From VAZQ01 sp963702695 (GTDB lineage Bacteria; Pseudomonadota; Alphaproteobacteria; Rhizobiales; Xanthobacteraceae), in assembly GCA_963702695.1 (NCBI GenBank), contig CAVPDS010000015.1, forward strand, positions 86,578 to 150,577: 64,000 nucleotides of DNA, read 5' to 3'. Shown one piece after another: positions 54,791 through 64,000 of the stretch. Position 1 is the first letter of the stretch; every line of letters starts with the position of its first letter. A program made the position numbers and the translations under genes. The notes below the pieces were generated by a model. The model was not told where the DNA came from and searched no databases. It was given only the letters and a program-made list of their open reading frames with translations.

Positions 54791-56618
54791 ATGGTGCGAT
54801 CGGGAATGCTGCTGGCGCTCGTTGGCGCACTGCTGGCGGTGCAAGCCAAGGCCGCTGAAAAACCCCGCGCACACAACGTCATCTTGTTCGTACCCGACGG
54901 CTTGCGCGCATTGTCCGTCACACCCCAGTCCGCGCCGGCGATGGCCGCGATCCGGGACAAGGGCGTCAATTTCAAGAACTCGCACTCGCTGTTTCCGACC
55001 TTCACGATGGCGAATTCATCCGGGCTCTCCACCGGACACCGGTTGGGCGATACCGGAGTGTTCAGCAACGTGATCTACATCGCTCGTCCAGTGTCGCCGT
55101 CGGACACGGTCACGCCGTTCGTCGAGAATGACGCCGTCCTCGGCAATCTGGACGAGCAATTCGGCGGCAACTTCTTGAATGAAGAAACGATCATGCGCGC
55201 CGCACGCGAGCACGGAATGGCCACTGCCTCGATCGGCAAAGTCGGCCCGGTGTTGATGTTCGACCATACCGAGCGCACTGGCGGTGGCACCATTGTGGTC
55301 GACAACTCAACCGGAACCACGACCGGAATTCCGTTGTCTCAGGAGATGAAGGATGCACTCACCGCCGCGGGATTGCCGCTGGCTACGCCCACGCGCGGTG
55401 ACAATGGCAAGACCGGCAATTTCAAGACGCCCGGCACGACGATGGCAAACACACAACAACAAGGCTACTTCGCCAACGTCGCCGCCAAGGTGGTGTTGCC
55501 GATGCTCAAGGCGCGCAACAAGCCATTCCTGCTGGTGTACTGGTCGCGCGATCCCGACGGTACGCAGCACAATCAGGGCGACAGCCTCAATGCGGTGACG
55601 CCCGGGATCAACGGCCCGACGTCAGCCGCCGCGGTCAAGAACGTCGATGATAATCTCAAGCAATTGGAGGATGCGCTGCACGACCTCGGGCTCGCCGACG
55701 ATACCGATATCATCGTCTCCGCCGATCATGGGTTCTCCACCATCTCGAAAGAGAGCTCGACCAGCGCCGCCGCCAAGGGCGAATACGACGACGTGCCGAA
55801 AGGATTTCTACCGCCGGGCTTCATGGCGGTTGATCTATCGAAAGCGCTCAAGCTTTCGCTGTTCGATCCCGACAGCAAGAACGCGCCGGTCGGCGACAAC
55901 GCCTATCCGAAGGGCCGCGGCAACGGCCTGCTTGGAAAAGACCCGGCCAAGCCCGACGTCGTGGTCGCCGCGAACGGCGGCTCGGACCTCATCTATCTGC
56001 CGACCAAGGACCGCGTTCTGGTGCGGCGCGTCGTTGATGCGCTGCTGGCTCAGGATTATGTCAGCGGGCTTTTCGTCGATGACGACTTCGGCCCGGTGCC
56101 GGGCACGCTGCCGCTGTCCGCGATCAATCTGGTGGGGAGTGCGCGTACGCCGCGGCCTTCGATCGTGGTCAATTTCCGGTCGTTCTCGACCGGTTGCGAG
56201 GAGCCGGTGATGTGCTCTGTGACGGTCGTCGATGCGGACCCAGCAACAGGGCCAGGGCATGCACGGCAGCTTCAGCCGCGCCGACACCATGAACTTCATG
56301 GCGGCGATGGGTCCGAGCTTCAAGGCCGGGTTCGTCGACGAGGCGCCGGTGAGCAACGCCGACGTGGGCAAGACCATCGCGCAAATCCTCGGCCTCACCA
56401 TTCCGAACAAGGGCCGGCTCAGCGGCCGCGTCATGCTGGAAGCGCTGCCGGGCGGGCGGGAGCCGCGATTCACGCCGCGGCTGCGGCAATCGCCGCCGAG
56501 CGCGAGCGGATTGCGCACCCTCCTGGTGTTTCAGAAGGTCGGACACACGCGCTATTTTGACGCGGCCGGGTTTCCCGGGCGGACCGTGGGACTGACGGAA
56601 AAAACCGCCAGGCGCTAA
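54791..56618 (+). CDS. Alkaline phosphatase family / nucleotide pyrophosphatase-type phosphodiesterase, frameshifted
   Basis: A secreted metallo-phosphoesterase of the alkaline-phosphatase superfamily. Signal peptide MVRSGMLLALVGALLAVQAK; NVILFVPDGLRAL (metal), FPTFTMANSSGLSTGHRLGD with the nucleophile Thr/Ser, LLVYWSRDPDGTQHNQGD and DIIVSADHGFSTI. After CSVTVVDAD the frame drifts; the conserved QQGQGMHGSFSRADTMNFMA continues in the +1 frame to 56618. A surplus C in CCC at 56239-56241 would explain it. GGAGGGGATA precedes the ATG. Confidence 0.86.
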
Positions 56619-56634
56619 CTAAGCCCTTGGCAGA

Positions 56635-56850
56635 TCAGGCATCCAGCCGGCGGGGCTGGCGCGGGGCATGGCTGGCGAGCCAGGCGAGGATCGTCGCATC
56701 GATGTCCGGAGATTTTCGGGTCGCGTCCCAATCGGCGAGCAACGCCTCGAGATTGCCGGCGAAAACCTGGCGCAGGATGATCGGCGACGTTGCAACAGCC
56801 CGGCGCAAGGACCGCTGATCGGCAGCGGTTCCCGCAAACGAAGCGACCAT
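56635..56850 (-). CDS. small hypothetical protein
   Basis: A 71-residue, helical protein: MVASFAGTAADQRSLRRAVA, then LRQVFAGNLEALLADWDATR and ATILAWLASHAPRQPRRLD. AGGGGAG lies 6 bases before the ATG, a good reason to accept this start over the longer frame at 56940. No family was recognised. It is convergent with the phosphodiesterase gene. Confidence 0.5.
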   Translation of the reverse strand: MVASFAGTAADQRSLRRAVATSPIILRQVFAGNLEALLADWDATRKSPDIDATILAWLASHAPRQPRRLDA

Positions 56851-57369
56851 GACGAACTCCCCTGACCTAGGCTTTTGACCGGCAATCCGCTGAATTTGCG
56901 AATGTGCGTCGGTCCGCCCTGTGAAAATTGTTTCAGTCATTGGTCGCTTCGTGTCCCGATTTGGTTCGAATCAACTTTTGCTTCGAACGGCGGCAGGGGC
57001 GTGGCCGAGGTTGGGCGGACCCTAAGGAATTGTCGTGGCAAGGGAACCTATCAGTATGGTTGTACCCTCCGGGGCCGCGGGCGGCATAGACCAAGCTCCG
57101 GGCCCAGGCACCGCAAGCTCTGGACGTCGATGAAAGTCGCCCTCGACCCCATACCGGGGCCGGGTGGGCTCGACCCGCATCGAGACTACGATGCAGAAAT
57201 CAGAATAATCTTCCACAAGTCTACAGCCGCACCACTCAAACTTTCTCCGCCGCCGTCCACACGCACCTCAAACCGTGCTTTCCGCCCCAACCTGTTTGCC
57301 GTGCGGCAAAGCCGTTTATATAAGCCGCATCCATCAACTTGATTTTGGCTCCCACGACGGAGGTGAGCG
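56851..57369. other. intergenic region upstream of the peroxiredoxin gene
   Basis: About 520 bases without a convincing gene on either strand; the open frames are short, biased and lack ribosome-binding sites. The end (57301-57345) carries GTTTATATAAGCC, a likely promoter stretch for the peroxiredoxin. Confidence 0.45.
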
Positions 57370-58029
57370 ATGACGCTCCAGATCAACGACACGGCCCCCG
57401 ATTTCGAAGCCGAGACCACCGAAGGCAAAATCCGTTTCCACGACTGGATCGGCAGCAACTGGGTGGTGCTGTTCTCGCACCCGAAGGATTTCACGCCGGT
57501 GTGCACCACCGAGCTCGGCTACATGGCGAAGATCAAGCCCGAGTTCGACAAGCGCGGCGTCAAGATCGTCGGCCTCTCGGTCGATCCGGTCGACAAGCAT
57601 TCCGGCTGGGCCGCCGACATCAAGGAGACCCAGGGCTTCGCGCCGAACTTCCCGATGATCGGCGATCCCGATCTGAAAGTGTCGAAGCTCTACGGCATGC
57701 TGCCCGCCGCCGCGTCCGCCGACGGGCCGCGCACTGCCGCCGACAATCAGACCGTGCGCAACGTCTTCGTCATCGGCCCGGACAAGAAGGTCAAGCTGAT
57801 CCTGGTCTACCCGATGACCACCGGCCGCAACTTCGACGAGGTCTTGCGCGTGATCGACTCGCTCCAACTCACCGCCAAGCACAAGGTAGCGACGCCGGTG
57901 AACTGGAAGAACGGCGAGGACGTGATCATATCCGGCTCGGTCACCGACGACGATGCCAAGAAGACCTACCCGCAAGGCTGGAAGGCGCCGAAGCCTTACA
58001 TCCGGATCGTGCCGCAGCCGCGGGGGTAG
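57370..58029 (+). CDS. 1-Cys peroxiredoxin (Prx6 type)
   Basis: A 219-residue peroxidase with one cysteine, Cys45, in HPKDFTPVCTTELGY, the peroxidatic site. The C-terminal half (VRNVFVIGPDKKVKLILVYP, TTGRNFDEVLRVIDSLQLT, then NWKNGEDVIISGSV) is the Prx6 arm. It reduces H2O2 and alkyl hydroperoxides in the cytoplasm. GGAGGTGAGCG is a strong ribosome-binding site. A terminator follows. Confidence 0.95.
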   Translation: MTLQINDTAPDFEAETTEGKIRFHDWIGSNWVVLFSHPKDFTPVCTTELGYMAKIKPEFDKRGVKIVGLSVDPVDKHSGWAADIKETQGFAPNFPMIGDPDLKVSKLYGMLPAAASADGPRTAADNQTVRNVFVIGPDKKVKLILVYPMTTGRNFDEVLRVIDSLQLTAKHKVATPVNWKNGEDVIISGSVTDDDAKKTYPQGWKAPKPYIRIVPQPRG

Positions 58030-58057
58030 CGGGCGGTTTTATCAGTTGAGCTGCTGA

Positions 58058-58089
58058 CGGGATGCGTCGCCGACGCATCCCGTTTGTTT
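58058..58089 (+). terminator. intrinsic terminator of the peroxiredoxin gene
   Basis: CGGGATGCGTCG and its exact reverse complement around one base, then TTTGTTT. A strong hairpin 28 bases past the stop; it also faces the end of the PQQ gene. Confidence 0.85.
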
Positions 58090-58178
58090 CTGGCGCCGGG
58101 AACCGACGCCTTGCCGCGCCCGACAATTCGGTTTGCCCGAATGCGCGGACGACCCTGCCCAAGGCCGGCCCGGCAGGA

Positions 58179-59945
58179 TCAATGGTCGTCGTCTCCGATC
58201 GAGAACGCGAACAGCTTGTTGTTGGGCGTGCCAAGGGTCGGCCCAAAGCGACCGTAGCCTGCCCCCCAATAGAGGGTATTTCCGACGATCGCAGGGCCGG
58301 CAATGACCGAACTTCCGGCTACGAAGGACCACAGAATCTGTCCGGTCTTGGCGTCCAGGGCGAACATGGTCGGCGCGTTAGGATTGAGATCCATCGACGC
58401 CGCAAAAACGACCCCGTTCGCGACGCTTGCCGGCCCAAGCCCCATGCACCCCTGGGCGACGTTCGGGATCATGGGTGAGCAGTTTCCCGGCGTGGCGGTT
58501 TGCCACAAGAACTTGCCGGTCGCCGGATCAAGCGCAGCCCACGAGCCGCCGTTGACCTCGGCGCCCGTATTCATCAACGCGTAGGGAATGCCGTACAGAT
58601 TGGAGATCGGCACATAGATGCGCTTGCCATCCGTTGCCGTGCCCCACTCGATGCCTCCCAGCGACGAGCCGGGACCGACCTGGGTATTCCACACCACGCT
58701 GCCATCATCCGGATCGAGCGCCCAATACACTCCGCTCTTCTCGCCAAGCCCCAGGATATCGCGGCGTTTGTCGCCATGATGCTCCCGGTCGCCATGATGC
58801 TCCCGAGCGCCATGCTGATTCCGGTCAACCGCGATCGAGAACAGATTTGGGCCATTGCCGCCAAAATCGAAGTCGGGCCCGGTCGGTATCGGGCAGTTCG
58901 GTCCCACTGTGGGCGCGGGTATGGGCGACGGTGGCGTGAACGTTTCGATGCAGTTCACGTTCCACGCATCGTAATACATGGCGCGATTTGCCCATTTGAT
59001 CTTTCCGGTCCTCAGATCGAGCGCCACGACGGAATCGAAATAATCCTTCGAATCGGTGCAATTGGGGTTGTTGTTGTTCTGCGCGAAGCAGACCTCCACC
59101 GAAATAGGGACGGAGTAATTGTTGCCGGTGCCGACGTAGACCGAGTTCCGTTGCGGATCGATGACCGGCGTCGAATCCCAGATGCCGCCGCCACTGTATT
59201 CGCTCAGGTGACCGTGATTGTCAGGCACCATATAGGTCTGCCAAAGCTTCTTGCCCGTCTTGAGGTCGAGGGCGACCATGCTGCCGCGCGAAACACAGCA
59301 CGGCGCACCGAGCGTTGCGGCGAGGTTCTCTTCCGCCGAAGCGATGCCGACGTAAACGACGTCGTTGTAGATGACGGGCGAACTCGTCACCATCGCGGTG
59401 GGAAAGGATTCGACCTCGGTGACCCAGATCTTGTGACCGGTACGGGCATTGACCGCCATGACCTTTGCGCCATCGCCGATGATCTTGTTCTGAGCACTTG
59501 ACCAGAACGCGTTGTTGCCGGCCTGATCGCCCAGGATCACCATGTCGCCCTGAATGACCGGGTCGTTGCGAGCGAAGTCACCCGCGACACCGGTCCAATC
59601 CGAGATTTGGTGCTGCCATATCAGCGCGCCGGTCTTGGCGTTGACGGCGTAGAAGTTGCCCGCCAGGTCTGGAAAATAGACCACACCATCTGCCACGGCG
59701 GGCGTCGCCGTAACATCACCGCCGGTGGTGAAAATCCATTTTGTCTTCAACTTAGCGACGTTCTGCGGAGTGATCCGGGTATCGTCCTGATTGCGCCGGT
59801 TGCGTAAATCCTGCCCCCCCATGGTCCAGTCGCCATCCGAGGGGCCGTCATGATCGGCCAGTGCGGCCGGCATTGCCGCCATCATCAGCACTCCACATGC
59901 GGCTGCGCCGCAAGCGGCTTTCGCCCAACTCATTGTCGACAACAT
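58179..59945 (-). CDS. Periplasmic PQQ-binding beta-propeller protein (alcohol dehydrogenase type)
   Basis: A 588-residue protein with a signal peptide (MLSTMSWAKAACGAAACGVL). It has repeated propeller blades with the tryptophan-docking pattern (YAVNAKTGALIWQHQ, VALDLKTGKKLWQT, ALDPATGKFLWQT, ALDAKTGQILWSFV) and a vicinal Cys-Cys (GAPCCVSRGS) that in PQQ dehydrogenases forms a disulfide at the cofactor. No haem site is seen. A His/Asp-rich insertion (HGAREHHGDREHHGDKRRD) sits mid-protein, made by a short DNA repeat. Polyvinyl-alcohol-dehydrogenase-like oxidation of an alcohol is the likely role. GGGAGGAAACG precedes the ATG. Confidence 0.85.
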   Translation of the reverse strand: MLSTMSWAKAACGAAACGVLMMAAMPAALADHDGPSDGDWTMGGQDLRNRRNQDDTRITPQNVAKLKTKWIFTTGGDVTATPAVADGVVYFPDLAGNFYAVNAKTGALIWQHQISDWTGVAGDFARNDPVIQGDMVILGDQAGNNAFWSSAQNKIIGDGAKVMAVNARTGHKIWVTEVESFPTAMVTSSPVIYNDVVYVGIASAEENLAATLGAPCCVSRGSMVALDLKTGKKLWQTYMVPDNHGHLSEYSGGGIWDSTPVIDPQRNSVYVGTGNNYSVPISVEVCFAQNNNNPNCTDSKDYFDSVVALDLRTGKIKWANRAMYYDAWNVNCIETFTPPSPIPAPTVGPNCPIPTGPDFDFGGNGPNLFSIAVDRNQHGAREHHGDREHHGDKRRDILGLGEKSGVYWALDPDDGSVVWNTQVGPGSSLGGIEWGTATDGKRIYVPISNLYGIPYALMNTGAEVNGGSWAALDPATGKFLWQTATPGNCSPMIPNVAQGCMGLGPASVANGVVFAASMDLNPNAPTMFALDAKTGQILWSFVAGSSVIAGPAIVGNTLYWGAGYGRFGPTLGTPNNKLFAFSIGDDDH

Positions 59946-60415
59946 CGTTTCCTCCCGTCTCATCCCATGACGCTCAGACGAACTCACACAAAACGACGCA
60001 CGCCGCGCCTCTCGGCACGTTTGCTGGCAACAGGTTCGGCTGTTCCGGTGGAAGGGAAGTGATCCGTCTTCCTTGGGAATTGAATATAAAATGCACCGTC
60101 GCCGAAGAACTTTTGTCCCACGGCCCTGCCACTTTTTCCTCCTCCGTTCGGAGGAGGTGCAACAACAAAATGAAAGGCGGCGGCAGCACCAGGAAAGGAG
60201 CCGTTCGTGAGGCACCGCCAGCCGCCAACCAGCATGCAATTATCAAAAATTATAGATAAAATAATGACTTATCCGCGAGGATGATCGGCGATCGCGTCGC
60301 GCCAGCGGTCACGAACATTTACTTTGATACTTCCGCAGCGAAAAATTTGACAAATAGCGTATATAAGTTTGTCACTTGTCGTCGAAACTTCCCATAACCC
60401 TTGAGCAAACGAGCG
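59946..60415. promoter_or_regulatory. divergent promoter region with hairpin at 60138-60157
   Basis: The region separates the PQQ gene from the LuxR-type regulator. CCTCCTCC-GTTC-GGAGGAGG (60138-60157) is a perfect eight-base stem about 190 bases before the PQQ start, with a T5 run on its plus-strand left flank. It is AT-rich from about 60236 to 60390 (promoter-like, GCGTATATAAG). Control of the PQQ gene by the regulator is inferred from the divergent layout. Confidence 0.5.
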
Positions 60416-61561
60416 ATGGCCGCCGCTGCATTGTCGCCGCAAGAACTTTCGAACCTGATCGGGTCGATCTACGACTGCGCACTCGATCCTTCACGTTGGG
60501 AACAGACGCTGGACGAGATCAGGCGCGCTTTTGATGGCCTGACTGCTATTCTGCATCTAAACGACCTTTGCGAGAATCGCGTCCTGATTAACCGGACGGT
60601 CGGGATCTCCCCGCATTGGCTGGAGCAGATTAACGAACATTCTGTCGGAATAAACACTCGGCTGATGCAGGATCTCGCGTCGTTTCCTTCTGTCGACGAA
60701 CCGCATTTGATCTCGCGCCATCTCCCCCACGCCTATGTCAATACTTCGCCTTACATCCAAAATTGCCTGAAGCCGAATGGTATCTGCGACGTCATAACGT
60801 ACTTCCTGATGCACACGCCGGCGCGCTTTGCGGGGTTTGCCCTCGGCCGACATGAGCGGCAAGGCATTTTTACGGACGGCGAGATCGAACTCGGCAGCCT
60901 GTTGCTGCCACATCTGCGACGCGCGGTGACGATCAGTAATGCCTTGGACGTCAGCAAGATCGAAGGCGCGCGAATGACCCAAACGCTTGACGCGTTGCGA
61001 TGCGGAGTGGTGCTGACCGACGAGCGCGCTACAATTTTGCACGCCAATCGTTCGGCTGAGCTTATGTTGCGTGAAGGCAATCTCATCCAGGGAATTCGCG
61101 GTCGCCTGCAGACAAAGGCTCAGTCCGCCGCCGCTGAATTGCGCGCTGCAATCCGAGTTGCGGCGCGCGACGAGGCCGCCATTGGAAAGACCGGGCTGGC
61201 TATTTGCCTCACCGAATCCGATTCGGCGCCCGTATTCGCGCATGTGCTGCCAATGACGGGAGGGAAATTTCGCACGCAGTTGCAGCCGGCGGCAGTCGCA
61301 TCGGTGTTCATCGGCGCGATGCCCGACGGACAGGACGGTGCCGCCACGCTGGCTGCCGCCTATGACCTGACACCGGCGGAAACGCGCGTGCTTGCGAGCC
61401 TTCTTAAAGGACGCACGCTCGCCGAGACCGCGACGTCACTCGGAATCGCCGCGACCACGGCAAAAACCCATCTTGAGAATGTCTTTTTGAAAACAGGCGT
61501 CACGCGCCAAACCGACCTCATGCGCCTTGGAACGCGGCTTGTGCCACCCACAAGGTTATAG
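60416..61561 (+). CDS. LuxR family transcriptional regulator
   Basis: A 381-residue protein. A long N-terminal region with PAS-like sensing features (DALRCGVVLTDERATILHAN followed by RSAELMLREG) precedes a C-terminal LuxR helix-turn-helix: LTPAETRVLASLLKGRTLAE, TATSLGIAATTAKTHLENVF and LKTGVTRQTDLMRL. No receiver domain or autoinducer-binding domain is obvious. ATG at 60416; an in-frame TTG lies at 60401. It is divergent from the PQQ dehydrogenase and may control it. Confidence 0.88.
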   Translation: MAAAALSPQELSNLIGSIYDCALDPSRWEQTLDEIRRAFDGLTAILHLNDLCENRVLINRTVGISPHWLEQINEHSVGINTRLMQDLASFPSVDEPHLISRHLPHAYVNTSPYIQNCLKPNGICDVITYFLMHTPARFAGFALGRHERQGIFTDGEIELGSLLLPHLRRAVTISNALDVSKIEGARMTQTLDALRCGVVLTDERATILHANRSAELMLREGNLIQGIRGRLQTKAQSAAAELRAAIRVAARDEAAIGKTGLAICLTESDSAPVFAHVLPMTGGKFRTQLQPAAVASVFIGAMPDGQDGAATLAAAYDLTPAETRVLASLLKGRTLAETATSLGIAATTAKTHLENVFLKTGVTRQTDLMRLGTRLVPPTRL

Positions 61562-61644
61562 CGCGGGCTTCCGGCATGACCCCAGAGCGCCTTTCGGCAG
61601 CTTACTCACGGGCCATTTCCGGCAACATTTACTAAGTGAGCAGC

Positions 61645-62286
61645 GAGTAGCCCGGATGAGCGAAGCGACATCCGGGAGGAGCGTCGGCGCGGCTTGCCAA
61701 AAGCCTCCTGTCTTGCAGCGTGGTTTCCCGGATGTCGCTGCGCTCATCCAGGCTACGCTTGCTCAGCGTGTATGCGGAGCGCCTTCTTGAGCGAGGCGAG
61801 TAGCCCGGATGAGCGAAGCGATATCCGGGAGCGTCGGCGCGGCTTGCCAAAAGCCTCCTGTCTTGCAGCGTGGTTTCCCGGATGTCGCTGTGCTCATCCA
61901 GGCTACGCTTGCTCAGTGTGTATGTGGAGCGCCTTCTTGAGCGAGTAGCGAGTAGCCCGGATGAGCGAAGCGATATCCGGGAGCGTCGGCGCGGCTTGCC
62001 AAAAGCCTCCTGTCTTGCAGCGTGGTTTCCCGGATGTCGCTGTGCTCATCCAGGCTACGCTTGCTCAGTGTGTATGCGGAGCGCCTTCTTGAGCGAGTAG
62101 CGAGTAGCCCGGATGAGCGAAGCGACATCCGGGAGGAGCGTCGGCGCGGCTTGCCAAAAGCCGTCTGTCACAGCGCGGTTTCCCGGATGTCGCTGCGCTC
62201 ATCCAGGCTACGCTTGCTCAGCGTGTACACGGAGCGCCTTCTTGAGCGAGTAGCGAGTAGCCCGGATGAGCGAAGCGACATCCGGG
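61645..62286. repeat. tandem 152-bp REP/BIME-like repeats, four full copies and one partial
   Basis: Units start at 61645, 61798, 61950, 62102 and 62255 (the last is cut at 62286). Each unit has a left arm GTAGCCCGGATGAGCGAAGC and, about 85 bases on, a near-complementary right arm (CCCGGATGTCGCTGCGCTCA onward to GGCTAC), so each can fold into a long hairpin. Units 1 and 4 read CGACATCC; units 2 and 3 read CGATATCC with a matching GTGCTC change in the right arm. The palindrome resembles the REP-type element common in Rhizobiales. It has no open gene and no spacers. Confidence 0.85.
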
Positions 62287-62319
62287 GGCGGCGCTGCAAC
62301 AAATCTCAGCGCGACAAAA

Positions 62320-63544
62320 TCAGCGCGAGAGAAAATGCGGTACGGGGCTGCCGACCGCCCTCAATTGCTTCAATTGAGCTTCGAGAACGCTGCGCTGGTC
62401 GCCATGATGAACCTCCCGATGGTGAGAAGGACACAGGCACGCCGCGTTCTCGATGCGGTCTTCTCCGCCTTCGGCAAGTGGGATCACATGGTGGACTTCA
62501 CAATAGGGCAGGCCGTCAGCCGCCATGAACTGCGGATGATCGCAGCCTGGCACCTCGCACCGATGTCCTGCGCGCTTGCGAGCAATAGCAATGACCAAGG
62601 GATCACGCTCGTACACGCGAGTGGTCGATGAAGAAGCGCGCGGACGCGCTGGCCGGACGGCAAGGCTCGCATGATACCTTGCGAGAAGGTCGTCCAGTTC
62701 TTGCCCCTCCAACCTTCGGGCAGCGACCTCTGCACGTTCCTGCATCGCTTCCGCATCGAGGGCTGGTTCAGAATTTCCAGCGGTCGACATCCATAGGCGG
62801 TTGAATTCTTGCTCAAGGTCAGCCTCTCGAAGCTGGTTCGCGGCAGGATCAAAGAACTCATTCCACACCCGCTCGTCGGTTGCTCCCGACGCGGAAAGAC
62901 CGGCCCTGGTATCCCTCGGGTCGATAGACCGGAAGTTCATGACCTTGTTGTATACGCCCGTGATCGGCCTCCCGATCAACAGCGAAACCGATTGCCACAG
63001 GCGAGCCGGGCAAGCGAGATACGGGAGTGCCGAGTGTCCTCACGTATGCCCATAGTCCTGCAACGCTCTCATCTCGCAACCAGTCCTGCCCAGTGCGGCT
63101 CCAGAGGGCATAGAGGCGAACAGCCTGCTGCGGCGTGACAGGATAATTGGTTCCTGCCGCCATCTTGAGGTTGGGCAGGTCGCTCAGAACAGGGTCATGA
63201 GCGAGCCATTCGCGCCGGAGGACTTCTCTCGTGCTGGCAACCCGGTTAAGCCGAAGAAGAGCGCGAGGTCGCTCCTCCACCGCCTGTTCCGCATTGTCAC
63301 GCCAGAACGGAGCGGCGTCAGCGCTCTCTGGCCTCGGCATGGTTGGAGCCACGACGGTGGCTTCCGCGATAACACCTGCCACCGCCTTCGCGCTGCCCTG
63401 TGTTCTCCAAATAAACACCCGGTCACCCACCTCGATCTGCTGTGAGTAGCGGGTCACCAGCCAAGGCAGTTGGGTCGGTGAGGTGCCAAGATATGCGTCG
63501 AGGTCGAACTGGTCGGGATTGCCCTGGAAGATCCACGTCTGCAC
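62320..63544 (-). CDS. EVE-domain and HNH-endonuclease fusion, frameshifted
   Basis: The first frame (from GTG 63544) has an EVE/PUA-like domain: VQTWIFQGNPDQFDLDAYLG, VTRYSQQIEVGDRVFIWRTQ and VVAPTMPRP. After SPVAIG it drifts; the continuation LLIGRPITGVYNKVMNFRSI is in the next frame and ends at 62320. It holds an HNH nuclease: AGHRCEVPGCDHPQF, EVHHVIPLAEGGEDRIENAA and CLCPSHHREVH. One extra base in the CCG at 62988-62990 explains the break. EVE domains read modified cytosines, so this may be a modification-dependent nuclease; that is inference. Confidence 0.78.
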
Positions 63545-64000
63545 GACAGCCCCCAATTACCTGACGGGATGCAACGCCTGAACTCAGTCCGATAGGCACG
63601 GAAGGTCGCAGCTTCAACTTGTCTTGTCACGCGCGTCGCGCAACTGCGCTCCCGATCACTCGTTATCGCAGGTGGTTGCGGGGGAGTGGCGCGCGCCATC
63701 ATCACGACGACGACGAACGGCAGGCAGCGGCGAGGACCGGCAGCCGGGACGCGACCGGCAGGCGACCGGGAGCCGTGGCGGGCCGGCCCTCAGGGAAGCC
63801 CCACAGCGCGCCGCCAGCGACAGGCCACAGGACACCGGGCAGGCCGCGCCAGCACATCCGGGGCGCGTTCCGGCGCCAGGGCCGCGTAGATTCCTCTGTC
63901 CTCGTGACGGGCGCGCCACCGGGCGATTTCACGGGGGTTAGATCGGGGGAAGGATCGCCTACACGCGAAATAGTCCAGCTAATTCAATGTCGGTGCCCGG
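63545..64000. other. no confident gene at the right edge
   Basis: Very GC-rich sequence (63680-63900) with many overlapping biased frames and no ribosome-binding site. A minus-strand open stretch from 63978 to 63790 without ATG or GTG start reads LDYFACRRSFPRSNPREIAR, then WRARHEDRGIYAA, and could be a fragment of a coding sequence. It is not supported well enough to call. Confidence 0.35.

Noticed and set aside
58500..59501. 333-codon open frame on the plus strand
   Set aside because: Antisense to the PQQ propeller gene; its composition mirrors that gene.
61645..62286. Possible CRISPR array because of regularly spaced repeats
   Set aside because: The whole 152-bp unit repeats, including what would be the spacer; there are no variable spacers and no cas genes. 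It is a tandem REP-like array.
63790..63978. 62-codon minus-strand frame (LDYFACRRSFP...)
   Set aside because: It has no ATG or GTG near its beginning, a stop directly upstream and no ribosome-binding site. The sequence looks protein-like, but cannot be called a gene without homologues.

Overview
The window reads as chromosome of a GC-rich alphaproteobacterium of the Hyphomicrobiales (Rhizobiales), most like the Bradyrhizobium/Nitrobacteraceae-Xanthobacteraceae side of the order. This rests on gene content rather than a database match: an rpmG-pleD-divK block, a MipZ-type division ATPase, an EipB envelope protein, DUF1236, DUF1489, DUF3572 and DUF599 family proteins, a phasin, ClpS-ClpA, PccA, LipB and a perfect TTAA-N7-TTAA CtrA box.

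Layout. 1-8.0 kb: rpmG, the cell-cycle pair divK-pleD, two secreted proteins, DUF3572-dinB, a secreted formylglycine-enzyme-like protein and EipB. 8-14.2 kb: a co-directional run of RidA, glycerophosphodiesterase, a FemAB-like acyltransferase, a membrane protein, a HIT hydrolase and a TPR-methyltransferase. 14.2-20.7 kb: clpS-clpA and two secreted TadG-like vWA proteins. 20.7-21.5 kb: a deleted group II intron beside a terminator. 21.7-30.6 kb: DUF1003, phasin, a SPOR-tailed D,D-carboxypeptidase, mipZ with a vWA-like gene and a DnaJ gene, panC and small conserved genes. 30.9-35.1 kb: DUF1236 and a NEW3/ABC export operon. 35.4-47.5 kb: stress, redox, iron-uptake (cupredoxin + FTR1), c-di-GMP phosphodiesterase, MgtE and two polysaccharide deacetylases.

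47.68-50.27 kb is a small integrative island. A 17-bp copy of the tRNA-Leu(GAG) 3' end lies 2.5 kb from the tRNA. Between the two copies are a lower-GC gene for a membrane-anchored TIR protein with two predicted adhesin-E-like periplasmic domains, a truncated integrase, and a cluster of inverted repeats. This is the best candidate in the window for an undescribed (possibly defence) module.

50.4-64 kb: an orphan FliN-like protein, lipB, acylphosphatase, gamma-glutamylcyclotransferase, pccA, a phosphodiesterase/phosphatase, 1-Cys peroxiredoxin, a PQQ beta-propeller dehydrogenase divergent from a LuxR-type regulator, four and a bit tandem 152-bp REP-like repeats, and an EVE-HNH protein.

At least six genes are split by single-base frame changes at conserved positions (FemAB-like, mipZ, a small membrane protein, an ABC permease, a phosphodiesterase and EVE-HNH), with acyP a possible seventh. 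Most look like one extra G or C, and one lies in a seven-base homopolymer. Because mipZ is expected to be essential, unpolished sequence is the likeliest cause. Those genes are annotated across the break.
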